From Edaphochlamys debaryana (lineage: Eukaryota > Chlorophyta > Chlorophyceae > Chlamydomonadales): 64,000 nucleotides of DNA. Under the pieces are notes generated by a model. It saw only the letters and a list, made by a program, of their open reading frames with translations. It made no database searches and was not told where the DNA came from. This document shows positions 46,051 to 55,744 of the stretch, piece after piece. The first letter of the stretch is position 1; each line of letters opens with the position of its first letter. The position numbers and the translations under genes were made by a program. Where the stretch lies: positions 434,001 through 498,000 of the forward strand of contig JAEHOE010000009.1 in NCBI GenBank assembly GCA_016858145.1, given 5' to 3'.

Positions 46051-47070
46051 GTTTTGCGCGCGTGAGGGCGGGGTTTGGAGGGTGTATGTAGGCAAAGGAA
46101 GTGCGGGCCACTGGGTGCCCACGCACCCAGTTAGCCGGACCCAGGCCTGGGGATGGGGACGAGCGGCAGCTGGGCGCAAAGTGCGGTGGGGGATGTGGGT
46201 GGGAGGCGTGCTGCCGACTGCTGTCCTGCTGGGGTGTGGCATCCGCGAGCCCGCGGGGCCCGGCCGAAAAGTACGGGAAAGTGGAGTAACCGCGACAGGT
46301 GGGAAGGGCTGGACGTGAACAGCGGCAGCATTTGTGAGGCCGCCTTTCTTCAGTACCAGCAAGGCGTGCTTGCTGGTGTTGAGCGGTGGTTGGGAAGAAC
46401 TGGCCACGTGTTGCGTGTTTGTCGCTCGGTCCGGTCGCTCGTTGGGGTGTCAAGTTTCCCAGATACCTTCCCGGATACCTTTCAGCAAGGACTCAGCAGT
46501 AAACTTCTCAGCACTCACTATCGCGAACGCGATATATCTTTCGTCACAGGAGCTGGCCTTGTGCACGTAATTGCCAGATAGCGCGGTCCTGTCTGGAGCG
46601 CACGTTGCGCGTTGACCACAGCGGACACGTTTCATACGCTGAAGCAGCGTTGGCGAACAGTTGCGGTGGGTATCAGCCGTCGATTGTGGGGCTCAAGGCG
46701 AACGTATTTTTTAGCGGTAGCTAGCTCGTCAGCTTGTCGCCAAGAACACAAGGGAGTAGAGGTTGCGACTGAGTGCGGTGAAGATGAGGAGGCACGCACG
46801 GAAGACCGGTGCTAATACAGGCGTCAGGCGTGGTGTCCCCGTGAGGTGGACGGTCAGCCCCGCTCAATAGGGAAATTCCCCTGGCTCCCTGCCCATCCTT
46901 TCCGCTAGCCCCGCTCAGTACAGTCCGTTCCCCCCATCCCCTACCTCACGTGCAGTAGCCGGGCAGTCGGCGATGTCCCTGCAGAGGTGGTTGGCCCCTC
47001 CCTTGCGCCTCTAAGTGCGTGTTCCCCCGACTGGCCCCTGGCATTGGACCTGCTCGTATCGACACGGCTC
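46050..47070. other. Insertion interior, no gene recognised
   Basis: I see only short compositional open frames here and no splice-bounded exon. Confidence 0.4.
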
Positions 47071-47077
47071 GGGGGCC

Positions 47078-47687
47078 CTATAGCCAGTGCTGCTATCTTC
47101 CTGGGGCTTGGCTCTTGGCTATGACCGAAAGTACCCCCTCCAGGGGCCGTGGCTTTCGGTACATGTGCACGAAAGTTGGCTTTCGCAGGCTTTCGGTTTC
47201 GGTACAAGGGGTTGGGAGGCCGTGTTGCAGCTGGCACATTCGTGCCCTGCACTAGGGCCCCTCGTCAGAAAGTGTTCCCCGCTACAGGAACCTTGATTCC
47301 TGTCCTTGCAGAGCTCAGAAGGCACACAGGAGGCACCGTGCGGTGCGGCGTTAGCATGATTGCCTTGTCGTCGGGAAGTGTTCCCCGTCGAGCAACCCCC
47401 CTGTAAACCCTGTCTCCTTGGCGTGCCAGCGCTCCGGGAGCGTGCAACTGACACCATGAACCCTTGTGCCGGGTAGACTTTGTCAGAAAGTGTTCCCCAG
47501 CTTGGCCCAGACGCACGAAAGGGGGTCAACAGGGGCCAAATCCTTCGGTACATGGGCACGAAACATGGTTCCGCAGGGGGAAATCCTTCGTGACCCCTGC
47601 ACGAAAGTTGCCAAAACGCTTTCGTGCAGAGCCCTCAGAATCGAAACTTGCACGAGAACGAAAGGAAGATAGCAGCACTGCCTATAG
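47078..47687. mobile_element. Inverted-repeat-bounded element, about 610 bp
   Basis: CTATAGCCAGTGCTGCTATC... at 47078-47102 is repeated in reverse complement at 47663-47687 with one mismatch over 25 bases. The similarity fades outward over another 15-20 bases. Inside, a GTCAGAAAGTGTTCCCC block occurs three times (about 47264, 47366, 47483) and several CGAAAG/CTTTCG motifs point both ways. There is no coding capacity. It could be a MITE or a folded satellite-like repeat; I found no target duplication. Confidence 0.55.
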
Positions 47688-48141
47688 CAAAGCCGTCGTC
47701 GACCGCACCCATGACCCGGGCTCGTCCCCTCGTCCCCTGGGATTGCACTTCGCTGGCCTTTCACGGTAACCTCGTCCCCGGTTCCCATTCCCCTTAGCCC
47801 CAGCGCGCACAGATGGGGGGTTGCGCACTCACTCGCCTCTGCCTGACCATGAGTACGGCAGGAACCCAAGGGTCTATTTCACAGCCCCGCTTCCGTACTG
47901 CCCGCCCGACGCAGCCCGACGCCCCTGAGTTCCAGGCCCGCTAGGCCCTCGTCCTCGCTCAGGCGACCCCCGCCTCTCGCGGGTCCCCTTCCCTGCCTCC
48001 GCGCCTCTCCTCTCACCTCTCCACACGGTAGCAACGCACGCTTCCTCTCCTGCTCGCTTCCTCAAGTCCGTCTCAGCCGCTCTCCTCGCCACTTCGCCTC
48101 CTCGCTCGCCTCCTCGCTGTTTCGCCTCCGTCCTCGGCCCC

Positions 48142-48265
48142 TCAGCGCTGGGGCGTCTTGGCCCTGCGTATCCGCTCCACCTCCTCCCGTACCGCCCGCT
48201 GCACCTCGGGCAGCTCCCGGGCCTTGCCGTCCCGCAGCACGCCCGCATCGATGATCTGGATCCGA
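48142..48265 (-). pseudogene. C-terminal exon remnant of an unknown gene
   Basis: Reading the minus strand after an AG at about 48266 gives IIDAGVLRDGKARELPEVQ and then a basic helix (VREEVERIRRAKTPQR) to a TGA at 48142. The sequence is clearly protein-like, unlike its surroundings. Upstream in the same frame there is a stop (about 48303) and no partner exon I can identify, so it looks like a stranded last exon carried within the insertion. I do not recognise the family. Confidence 0.4.
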
Positions 48266-49216
48266 GATTCGGGGGTCCAGAATCGGATTGAGGGCGGCGG
48301 CCATTAAGGGGGAGGAGTTGGTAAGGATCACAAAACCGATGATGATGTCAAGCTTTGTAACCGGGTCCGATGCTCCCGGGAGGGCCCTTCATGCAATCGC
48401 GTGGTATGGTGGCTTCGATCGAGTAGGGCCGTCGGTCGCTCGTGTTTCGCATCCCGAGCATCCGCGTCCTGCCTCGCTCGTTCCCCTCCCGGCCGCCTTC
48501 CCAACTCATCCGATTCACGCAGGATACACATGCCAAGGCTGGGCAGGCACCATGCTCTGGTCTCGGTCTTGCCGGCGGTCGTGCCTCCTCAACGGCGCTC
48601 TGGCGGCCATCTCGGGAGAAGGGGAGACCGGGACGCCATCCCGGCACCGACACGTCACGAGCTACATGACATTTCGTGGTCATTGGCTGTATTCATGTGT
48701 ACCGGTGTGTTAGCTAGCGGAGATGTTAGCGGCGTGCTGTGCATAGAGCATTTGGGGCCTTGCACGGGTCAAGGACCAGTGCTGCCGAGAGTACAGCAGC
48801 GGGCCCGCCGCGTCCCGCAAACAACACAAGCAACAACCATGACGGGCCCCAAATCATGCCCCGCATGTGATGCACGAAGCGCAGCGGCCTCTACTGACGT
48901 GTTATAGAAGTCCCGCTGGCGTCTTCTGGACGCACACCTGTCTTCCCAACATGCAGAATCCTGGGCCTAGCGCCGCGGGGCGGGCCCAAGCACTGTTTAG
49001 ACTGAACTTCCTTGAAGCTGGAGAAAAGGCCCGAGGCCTGAATGGGGTAGTCAATCGAACATGCGTGCGGACACGGTTCACAGCGCAGGGACGCCTGGGC
49101 GCTCCACGGGGTGTACGGGTCGGCGGATGGACTAGATGGACGCGCGCGAAACACATTCCACGCCGGCCCACGAACGAGCACAGCAGCTACTTCTTTTTGA
49201 AGGATTCCGTGTTGAA

Positions 49217-49584
49217 TTAGGCATAGCGCTCGTTCCGGGCTCGATCAGCGAGAATAAGCCGAAGTCGGCACCACAACCTCTTCGCGTTAACGTTGAGTGC
49301 ACGCAAAGTTGACGGAACTGCCTCGCTCATAGCCTTAAGCTGCACGCTGTCTCTTGATAGAAAACCGGATTGCTCCACGGCTGTGGTTGCAACTTGGTGC
49401 GCGCCAAGAATAACTACCTCAAGTTGAGGATTATACCCGTATATCATGCCATAGAAGCACGCAGGCGAGGGGTCCCAGTCTGGGCGGGCCAAGCGGCGAT
49501 CGGTATATAGAGATGTACATGCCATACCAACACGGCCACGCGGCGAGCGAGGCGTACCAAAGTATGGGGTGCATAATATTGTTG
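49217..49584 (-). CDS. Unknown open frame inside the insertion
   Basis: After a TAA the frame reads RPTILCTPYFGTPRSP..., with an ATG at 49525 (MACTSLYTDRRLARPDWDPS), then FYGMIYGYNPQLEVVILGAH and LRALNVNAKRLWCRLRLILA, ending RNERYA at 49217. It uses far more AT-ending codons than the host genes and is rich in aromatic and aliphatic residues, so it looks like real but foreign or ageing coding sequence, perhaps a transposon protein fragment. No motif assigns it. Confidence 0.4.
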
Positions 49585-50016
49585 GTCTTTAAGGCCACTC
49601 CTGTAGCCTTAGGATGTTGTGGGACAGGGCCGGGCTGGGCCTGAACTGGGTACGCCCGTGCTAGATCGGACGGGCCGGATGGACCCTGGGATGGACCTGG
49701 GACCCCCTAGACCCCCAAGGCGCCTCACGGGCAAGACTGCCACTTTTAAATAACTGGACGTAAGCAACGCACCTACTGTTGGAGCTCGGAAGTTTCGTGG
49801 TGCAAGCCGACATGGGCAGGGTAGGTGGGCCTGGCCGTGCCTGGCTAGCGGGGCATGCACATCGCCGTACGGGCCTGGTGGAGGCAGGCCCGCCGTGTCG
49901 CCATATAACCTGCAAGCTTCACAGTCAATGGTCAAACCGTGAACATTGCTTAGTCGACCCGCTGCCGGCGACGAGCAACCGCGAGCCTCGTCCGAGCTCA
50001 GCGAGCGACCATTGCG

Positions 50017-50883
50017 ATGGCATCAACCAGCGACGCCTCAGCGACTGTGAAGCCTGAGGCTGTGGAAATCAAGGTCGAGGATAGCACCTCGAATGTGGTA
50101 GCGGAGCTGAAGAAGGCCAACGAGGAACTGAAGAAGGCAAACAAAAAGGACCCCAAGCCCTTGCCGACGGGTATCAAGCCACGCCGTGAGCCATTTCGCG
50201 GCCTCTGGGGAGGGATGTGCACTTAATGCAACAGCATGGGCTTTAGCGGCTGGTCATTGGGGCCGCCGAGCGACTTGTTGCGACGACCCTTGCCCACCTT
50301 GATCGATCCCGTGCCCTCGCCCTCCCCGCGTGCAGGCCTCCTCCTGCCGGTGCTTGTGTTGTGCATCATGACGCCCATTCTCCTTGGCATCTGCCTGCCG
50401 GTGAGGCATAGCGGAAGGCAAAGGCCGCCGGCAGGCGGAAGGGGGGAATATGAACTGGCCCGGGGTAACCGGGGAGGGGGCGCGGGGCCGGCGTGGGCAT
50501 GCCGTTGACAGGATCCTGCGTTCGCCCTGCAGACCTTTTACGCTGCGAAGAAGGCCCGCGATGACGAGATGACGAGCTCGTCGTTCATGTGCAACCTGTA
50601 CGCGGACGACAAGCAGGCAAGTCGGGGTGGGCCCCCCAAGCCCCCATGTACCCAGTCCGCGGCTCCGGCCTGTGTGCCCGATGCGAGAAGCAGATGCGGT
50701 GATTGCATGGCCTCAAGGGCGATGGTGGTGCCCTACCTGACGCGCGAGGGGATGCGGCTGCGCAAGGCACGCAAGGAGGTGTTTCGGACGCTGGTGGAGA
50801 AGAAGATGGAGCCGAAATGGGTGGACGGGGCGGGGATCAGCGTCGTCGGTGACGACGGCAAGCGCGTGCGATACGAAGGCTAG
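50017..50883 (+). CDS. Small coiled-coil / single-span membrane protein, unknown
   Basis: Three exons, 50017-50185, 50336-50400 and 50533-50883, join in frame to 194 aa. Exon 1 carries an acidic start and a Lys/Glu heptad run (VVAELKKANEELKKANKK) and ends at a strong GTGAGC donor. Exon 2 is one hydrophobic span (LLLPVLVLCIMTPILLGICL). Exon 3 is soluble and basic (RLRKARKEVFRTLVEKKMEP) and ends GDDGKRVRYEG. Without splicing the first frame stops at 50223. The exon 3 segment after YADDKQ could hide a further GC-AG intron. The gene lies within the insertion, so it may be cargo. I do not recognise the family. Confidence 0.5.
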
Positions 50884-51010
50884 CTGGACGGTTGTGAATC
50901 TTGTGATGACGTTTCTACGTCGGTGCTGAGGCAGGACGTTGATTGGGGCTCATGAAGCCTTTTGGCTCGTTTGGGCCCCGCAGCCATGAAGCTGTGTAAC
51001 GATCATCATC

Positions 51011-51567
51011 ATGGCCTCAACGCTCCGCCCTGGACAACCATCTGCGCAGGCGGCACTGGTCCAGAGGTACAACGCCTTCTCAATCCTCCAGGTGTGTTCC
51101 CCGCTAGCTCCATGCACTCCATGCGCGCAAGGCTTCTATCCTCGCTCCCCGCACGTTCAGCCCAAACTGGGCCACCTTCTGCCCTCTGTCACCAACCCGG
51201 CCTGTCCCCCTCCCTCCAGGACGCCTCCACGGCCATCCCGCGGCCGCCCTCACCTCCAAACCCGCCCAGCCCTCCCGCCCGGCAGCAGCAGCCACGCAGC
51301 CAAGCTCGCCCGCCCACCCCCCCGCCGCCGCCTCCCTCCCCCCCCGTTGACGACATGTACAAGCGGGCCTACGAGAACCTTGTCAAGGTGCGGGAACCGA
51401 CGTCCAGCCAATGGGGGGTGGGGTGCGCATGGAGGGAGGCTGCCACAGATCCAAGGGGCCGATTGCTGCTTGCCCCGAGGCACGTCACCTCACGACGTGT
51501 GTCCGTACCCCTCCGCTTGCAGGCTGAGGGGCAGTACTTCAGGGAGCTCGCGCAGACGTGCAATGTG
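51011..51567 (+). CDS. 5' exons of an unknown gene, truncated by the insertion boundary
   Basis: Three phase-0 exons are visible: 51011-51091 (MASTLRPGQPSAQAALVQRY...), 51220-51387 (a Pro-rich run PPSPPNPPSPPARQ, then DDMYKRAYENLVK) and 51523-51567 (AEGQYFRELAQTCNV), the last followed by GTGAGA. The next acceptor-like site is the CCCCAG at 51683, which is already the broken LOTUS-family exon; splicing into it from phase 0 shifts that exon out of frame. The gene therefore seems cut off inside its third intron by the insertion boundary. Function unknown. Confidence 0.45.
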
Positions 51568-54500
51568 GTGAGACGCGTGAAGGGCAGAAGAAGTCCCGAT
51601 GAGGGGAGGGCACGTGCGGGCCCCTACCCGCCGCTTGCTTCCTCGCTCTGCACCCACGCACCTACCTCTCCCTCCCTCCCCAGACACCGAGTCCGATGAC
51701 GGCAGCACTCGTCTGGTTGCGGCGGCGAAGCGGGGCATCGCTCGGCTCCTGGCCATGGCGCCTCCCCGCTTCCAGCTGCATCTGACCCAGATCGGATCGG
51801 AGCTGCCGCGGCACACGGGCGGGATGCGGCCACCCGGCAAGCTGAGGGCGCTCTGTGACGAGGAGCCCGACGTGTTCCTAGTGGCCATACAGGTGGGGCG
51901 ATTTGCACAGGGCCTTCCCCCAACACGCGGGGCATGCAGGGTGCCTGGTGCGTGACATCCCCTCCTGCCTCCTGACATCAGCCCTGGCTGCCAGTAACCG
52001 GCGGCGTGTGTCCTTTGCCTCATAACGCCTCCGTGTTGGTCTGCTCTGTAGGGTGCCAGCGAGGCCGTGGTGCGGCTGGTGTGCCCCACCCTCCTGGCGC
52101 TAGCGGAGGAGCTGGCAGGCGGGAAGCCGGCGGCAGCGGCCATCAGAGCGGGCAGCGGCGCCGCCAGCCTACCGTCAGAAGCCGCCGGCGCTGCGGGCAT
52201 GCTCACCCCCGGCAAGCAGCTGTGGACGGCGCTGACCAACCGCTTCCCAGCGGCCCTCGGCCCGAACGCGGCGCCGGGCGAGCGCACGGAGAACGCCGCT
52301 AAGCGCCTGGCGGCGAAGCTGCTGGCGGAGGCGCCCTCGCACGAGCTCACCTTCGCCTTCCTGGGCTCAGAGGTGCCGCGGCTCATGGGCGGCGTCAAGC
52401 CCCCGCGCAAGCTCCGAGAGCTGTGCGAGGAGGACCCGGACGTGTTTTACGCCTGGATGCAGGTGAGGGCTGCTGGATGTGTGTGCGTGTGGAGGCAGGA
52501 CGCGCGGGTGGCCTTAGGTGGGGCCTAGTCTGCGGTCCACTGCCGGTGGTGCATGTGGCCTTGGTGGAACGCACGGGGCAGAGTGCGTATGTACTCGGAA
52601 GCCTCCGGTGCAGGGCCTACCCGCACGCACAATGCACCCGGGGTCTAGGCTGCAGTCTTCAACCGGACGGTACCTGTGTACGGTAGCGTCTACCAGCAAA
52701 GGCAACGCGTTCGTGTGAAGGCAGATGTCCTTTGCCCCCCTCCTGTATGTGCCTCCCGACAGCCCCCGAGCACGCCCATGGTGCGGCTGGTGTCGCCAGC
52801 ACTGGCTCGGCTTGGGGAGGCGGTGGTGGCAGCCAGGGCTGCGGGGGAGGCCGCTGCCGCCCAACCCGGATCAGGGGCTCTGGCAAGCGCAGCAGCGCCG
52901 GCGGGGCCGCTGGAGAGCGGCAGCTCGACGGCAGCGCTACCTCCGGCGAGCAAGAAAGGGTTTTACAAGACCCTCTTTGCTCGGTTCCCCGAACCCGGCA
53001 AGGCGCCGCACATGGAGCCCCTGCGGTGCCGGATCATGGCCAAGCGTTACGTCGCCCGGGGCCTGGCCACCGCGCCGAGTCACGAGCTACCGCTGGACAC
53101 CATCCTCCAGACCATGTGGAAACACCTGCTGGCGAACGGGACGGGATCTCCCGTGGAGAGACTGAGGGCGCTGTGCGAGGAGGAGCCGGACGTGTTCTCC
53201 GTGTGGCTGCAGGTGAGGAATCCTTCAGACGCAGCGGGCGATTGCCCAAGGAGGTTTGGGTGCCGTGCAGTGAGGCGGAGGGGGGGAAGCTGTTGCGGTT
53301 TGGCGACCAGGGAGTGAAAAGTCGTCAGATGCAGTGGGCGCTTGCGCAAGGAGGCGTGGGTGCTGTGCAGTGCGGTGCCTGATACATATTGCGGCATGAA
53401 CGGGCATGGACATGGGCAAAGAGGGACAAGGCCCCGAGCCGCCGTGCTGCTACCTTTGCGGTGCTTTCACCCAATCAAATGCCTCCTTCTCGGCTCCCTT
53501 CCCCGCTCTTCGCAGGTGCCCGGCACCTGGATGGTGCGGCTGGTGTGGGCCGACCTGGTGGCCCCGGCGGGAGAGGCGGCGGCGGGCACCACGGGGCCCC
53601 AGGCCGCGGCTGCCGAGGGGGAGCTGCCCAGCCTAGTCGACACGGCGTCATGGCCTGCGCTGGCCTCGCGCCCGTCGGGGCCCGCGACCCTGCAGCCGCC
53701 ACCGCAGCCGCGCCCAAAACAGGTGCCTGTCGCTGGGCAGGCACCGGCGCCAGTACCAGTCCCGGTGCCAGTCCCGGTGCCGGTGCCGGTGACCGAGCCG
53801 GCGCTTGACGCTTCGACGGAGCCGCTCCTCCCTCAGCCCCTCGTCCTCGTCGTGTCCGACCCCTTCACCCCCGCCCTGGCGGCCATGCTGCAGCACTGCC
53901 GTGCGTGCACACACCTGGGCCTTGCCGTACACTCGTACGGCGGTACTCCGGCGGTCGTGTGCCTGTACGCGCCGCCTGCGCCGGGGCCGGAGGCGGAGGC
54001 GGAGGGACCGAGAGCGGCCGGCGCTTTGTATGTGGTGGACGTGGCGGTTCCTGAAGGGGGGATGGCGGGGGCGGAGGCTGCTAGGATGCTGCTGCTCAGC
54101 CTCCGTTCGCTGCTGGAGGATGCGAACGTGGGCAAGGTGGTGCACGGACGGCAGCAGGTGAGCCCGAGTCTTCTTCATTCTAGTGTGACTGATTTTAGCG
54201 CGGCCTCTTCGCCGCCTGACGCTGGCTCTTCTCTCTTCTCCTAGGGTCCTTGGGTGTTCACCGCCTCTTCTGTGCTTACATACCCTTAACCGAGTATGAC
54301 CCGATCTGTGCGCCCCCGGCGTGCAGGTGCGAGTGCTCGAGGCGGCCTGGGGTGGGGCCTCCGCCGCCCCCCTGCTGGACACACGCCGCGTGGTAAAGGG
54401 TCTGGCAGCTATGCTTGACCTGCCGCCGCCGCCGCCTCCCTCGGCCAGCTCTTCGTCTTCCGCTGGGGCTTCGTCGCTCTCCCTCACAGCGGTGACCGCC

Positions 54501-54773
54501 CACGTCAGCGCCCTGCGCTCCGGGCTGGCGGCGGCGGGGCTGTGGGCGGACCGGCCGGATCTGCTGGCGGCGCTCTCGGCGGTCCACTTTGCGGCGCTGA
54601 GGGATGAGCTGGGGCCGGGCGATGGCGGCGGCGCTGCGTGGGACAGCCGGCCGCTGAGCCCGAGCCAGGTGGCGGCGGCGGCGACCAGCGCCCGGCACCT
54701 TCCGGAGCTGTGGACTGCGCTGTGGGAGGCGAGCTACCTGGCGTCTGTGGGGGAGGTGGAGATGAGGCAGTAG

Positions 54774-55744
54774 GGAGGTGGGACAGCGGCAATCGCGGTG
54801 ACGGGGATGCCGATATATAGCTATCGTGCTATAGCAGTAGTGCGCAGGGCATTGCCTTACTAAGCTGAGGAGGATGACGGTAGCAACCTGCAGCTTCGGC
54901 CTGTCAGGACGAGGCGTGGGCGCGTTGCCAGGGCAGGCTACCCGCGATGGGCGTCAGGAGCATGTGTTTGGGCGTCCGGTCGTGTCCGGGGCTCCGGGCG
55001 ACGGGTCTGGACGGCTGGTACCTGTTGCGCGGATGCAAGGAGTTCGGCCGTTGAGGCCAGGAGCACACGGTATTTCCCAGCACGAGGGAGCATGTGACCT
55101 GGTCCGGCATGGTGAATGAATGCCTCGCTCACTCTCGGCTTGCTTAGAAGTGCGTGCGTGGCGGCCTTGTTGACTCCTCATGGTGCAGAAGCTTGTTATG
55201 CCCTTGACCTGGATGGAGGGACCCGCGGCCAGCCGCACATACATTACCTGTAACCTGCGACAGACGAGCCGGCGGCGAGGACATACTTGACAGTCATATC
55301 CTGTAGGACAGTCCTGGCCGGGCTTGGTGGGTAAAGGGAGGTCGCTGAGTGGGGCAGGTCGCCTCCGCCACCCGCGACCTGCGACTGTGCGAGCCCGTGA
55401 CCCGCGACCTACCTCCCGCGACCCGTGATACGCGATCGCAGTTTGCTACTGAACGGAACGCATACTGAATCTTTGCTCTTAAAGCGCACAGCCCACATAC
55501 TAGTCTATAGCCTTATAGGCTCAATTAGAGCAGCAGGCTCGCTCGACGCGAGAATGGCGGGATGACCGCGAGCAGCCGCTCAAGGACAGCACGCCGACTC
55601 CTCATGGTACGTGCTGTTCCGGGTTCAGTATTGAGGCCCTCAGAGCGGGCTAGATCGTCGGGGCTGCTGCCTCGGGAGCCCCGAGGCACGACATCAATCG
55701 ACACACGACTTAAGCGTCGAGGCAGCCTTCTGTTGGAGCTGACG
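54774..55744. promoter_or_regulatory. Spacer between the split gene and the 55745 gene
   Basis: It begins with a 3' flank similar to that of the gene ending at 39941 (compare 55028 with 39974). A tract of GCGACC-type repeats lies at about 55366-55440, and a moderately AT-rich stretch at 55440-55530 may be the core promoter of the next gene. An in-frame ATG at 55562 would add about 60 residues without family resemblance, so I did not use it. Confidence 0.4.
55249..55253 (+). terminator. Candidate poly(A) signal TGTAA
   Basis: It lies about 475 bases after the stop at 54773, the expected place for the 3' end of the split gene's transcript. Confidence 0.35.

Larger units (their letters stand above)
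41360..51677. mobile_element. Composite 10.3-kb insertion in exon 2
   Basis: The left boundary is at ...CACCTAAAC|GGGCAACC and the right boundary at ...CCCT|CCCCAGACACC, placed by comparison with the uninterrupted sister exon. No target duplication longer than a base or two is visible. Contents in order: a 5'-truncated retroelement (41360-45900), 33-bp repeats, unrelated sequence with an inverted-repeat element (47078-47687), an exon remnant (48142), an open frame (49217) and two small genes (50017, 51011). It is therefore a nested or rearranged insertion, not one simple element. Confidence 0.65.
40714..54773 (+). pseudogene. LOTUS-like / exonuclease-fold gene split by a 10.3-kb insertion
   Basis: Left part: exon 1 40714-40903 and exon 2 from 41081 to 41359. 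Right part: rest of exon 2 51678-51892, then 52052-52462, 52763-53212, 53516-54157, 54327-54773. Exon 2 stops after FPAPPK and resumes at [17 protein letters not shown]; the sister exon at 12423-12950 shows these are contiguous in an unbroken gene. Joining 41359 to 51678 restores a 494-nt exon in frame, and every right-hand exon is open to the stop at 54773. Domains: one [13 protein letters not shown] module, three [13 protein letters not shown] modules, Pro-Val hinge, exonuclease fold. It is the tandem duplicate of the gene at 36344. As it stands it cannot make the full protein unless the insertion is spliced out. Open frames on both sides suggest a young insertion. Confidence 0.75.

Noticed and set aside
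45895..46453. Minus-strand frames of 170-176 codons just after the retroelement
   Set aside because: They run through the 33-bp tandem repeats and give Pro/Arg/His-rich sequence; repeat-driven openness explains them.
48288..49220. Open frames between 48288 and 49220
   Set aside because: They show no splice-consistent exons and no protein-like motif; composition alone accounts for them.
55562..55744. Earlier ATG at 55562 as start of the 55745 gene
   Set aside because: The extra 61 residues are Arg/Ser-rich and absent from the relatives, whose first exon starts a few residues before the AFPG module; it was kept only as an alternative.
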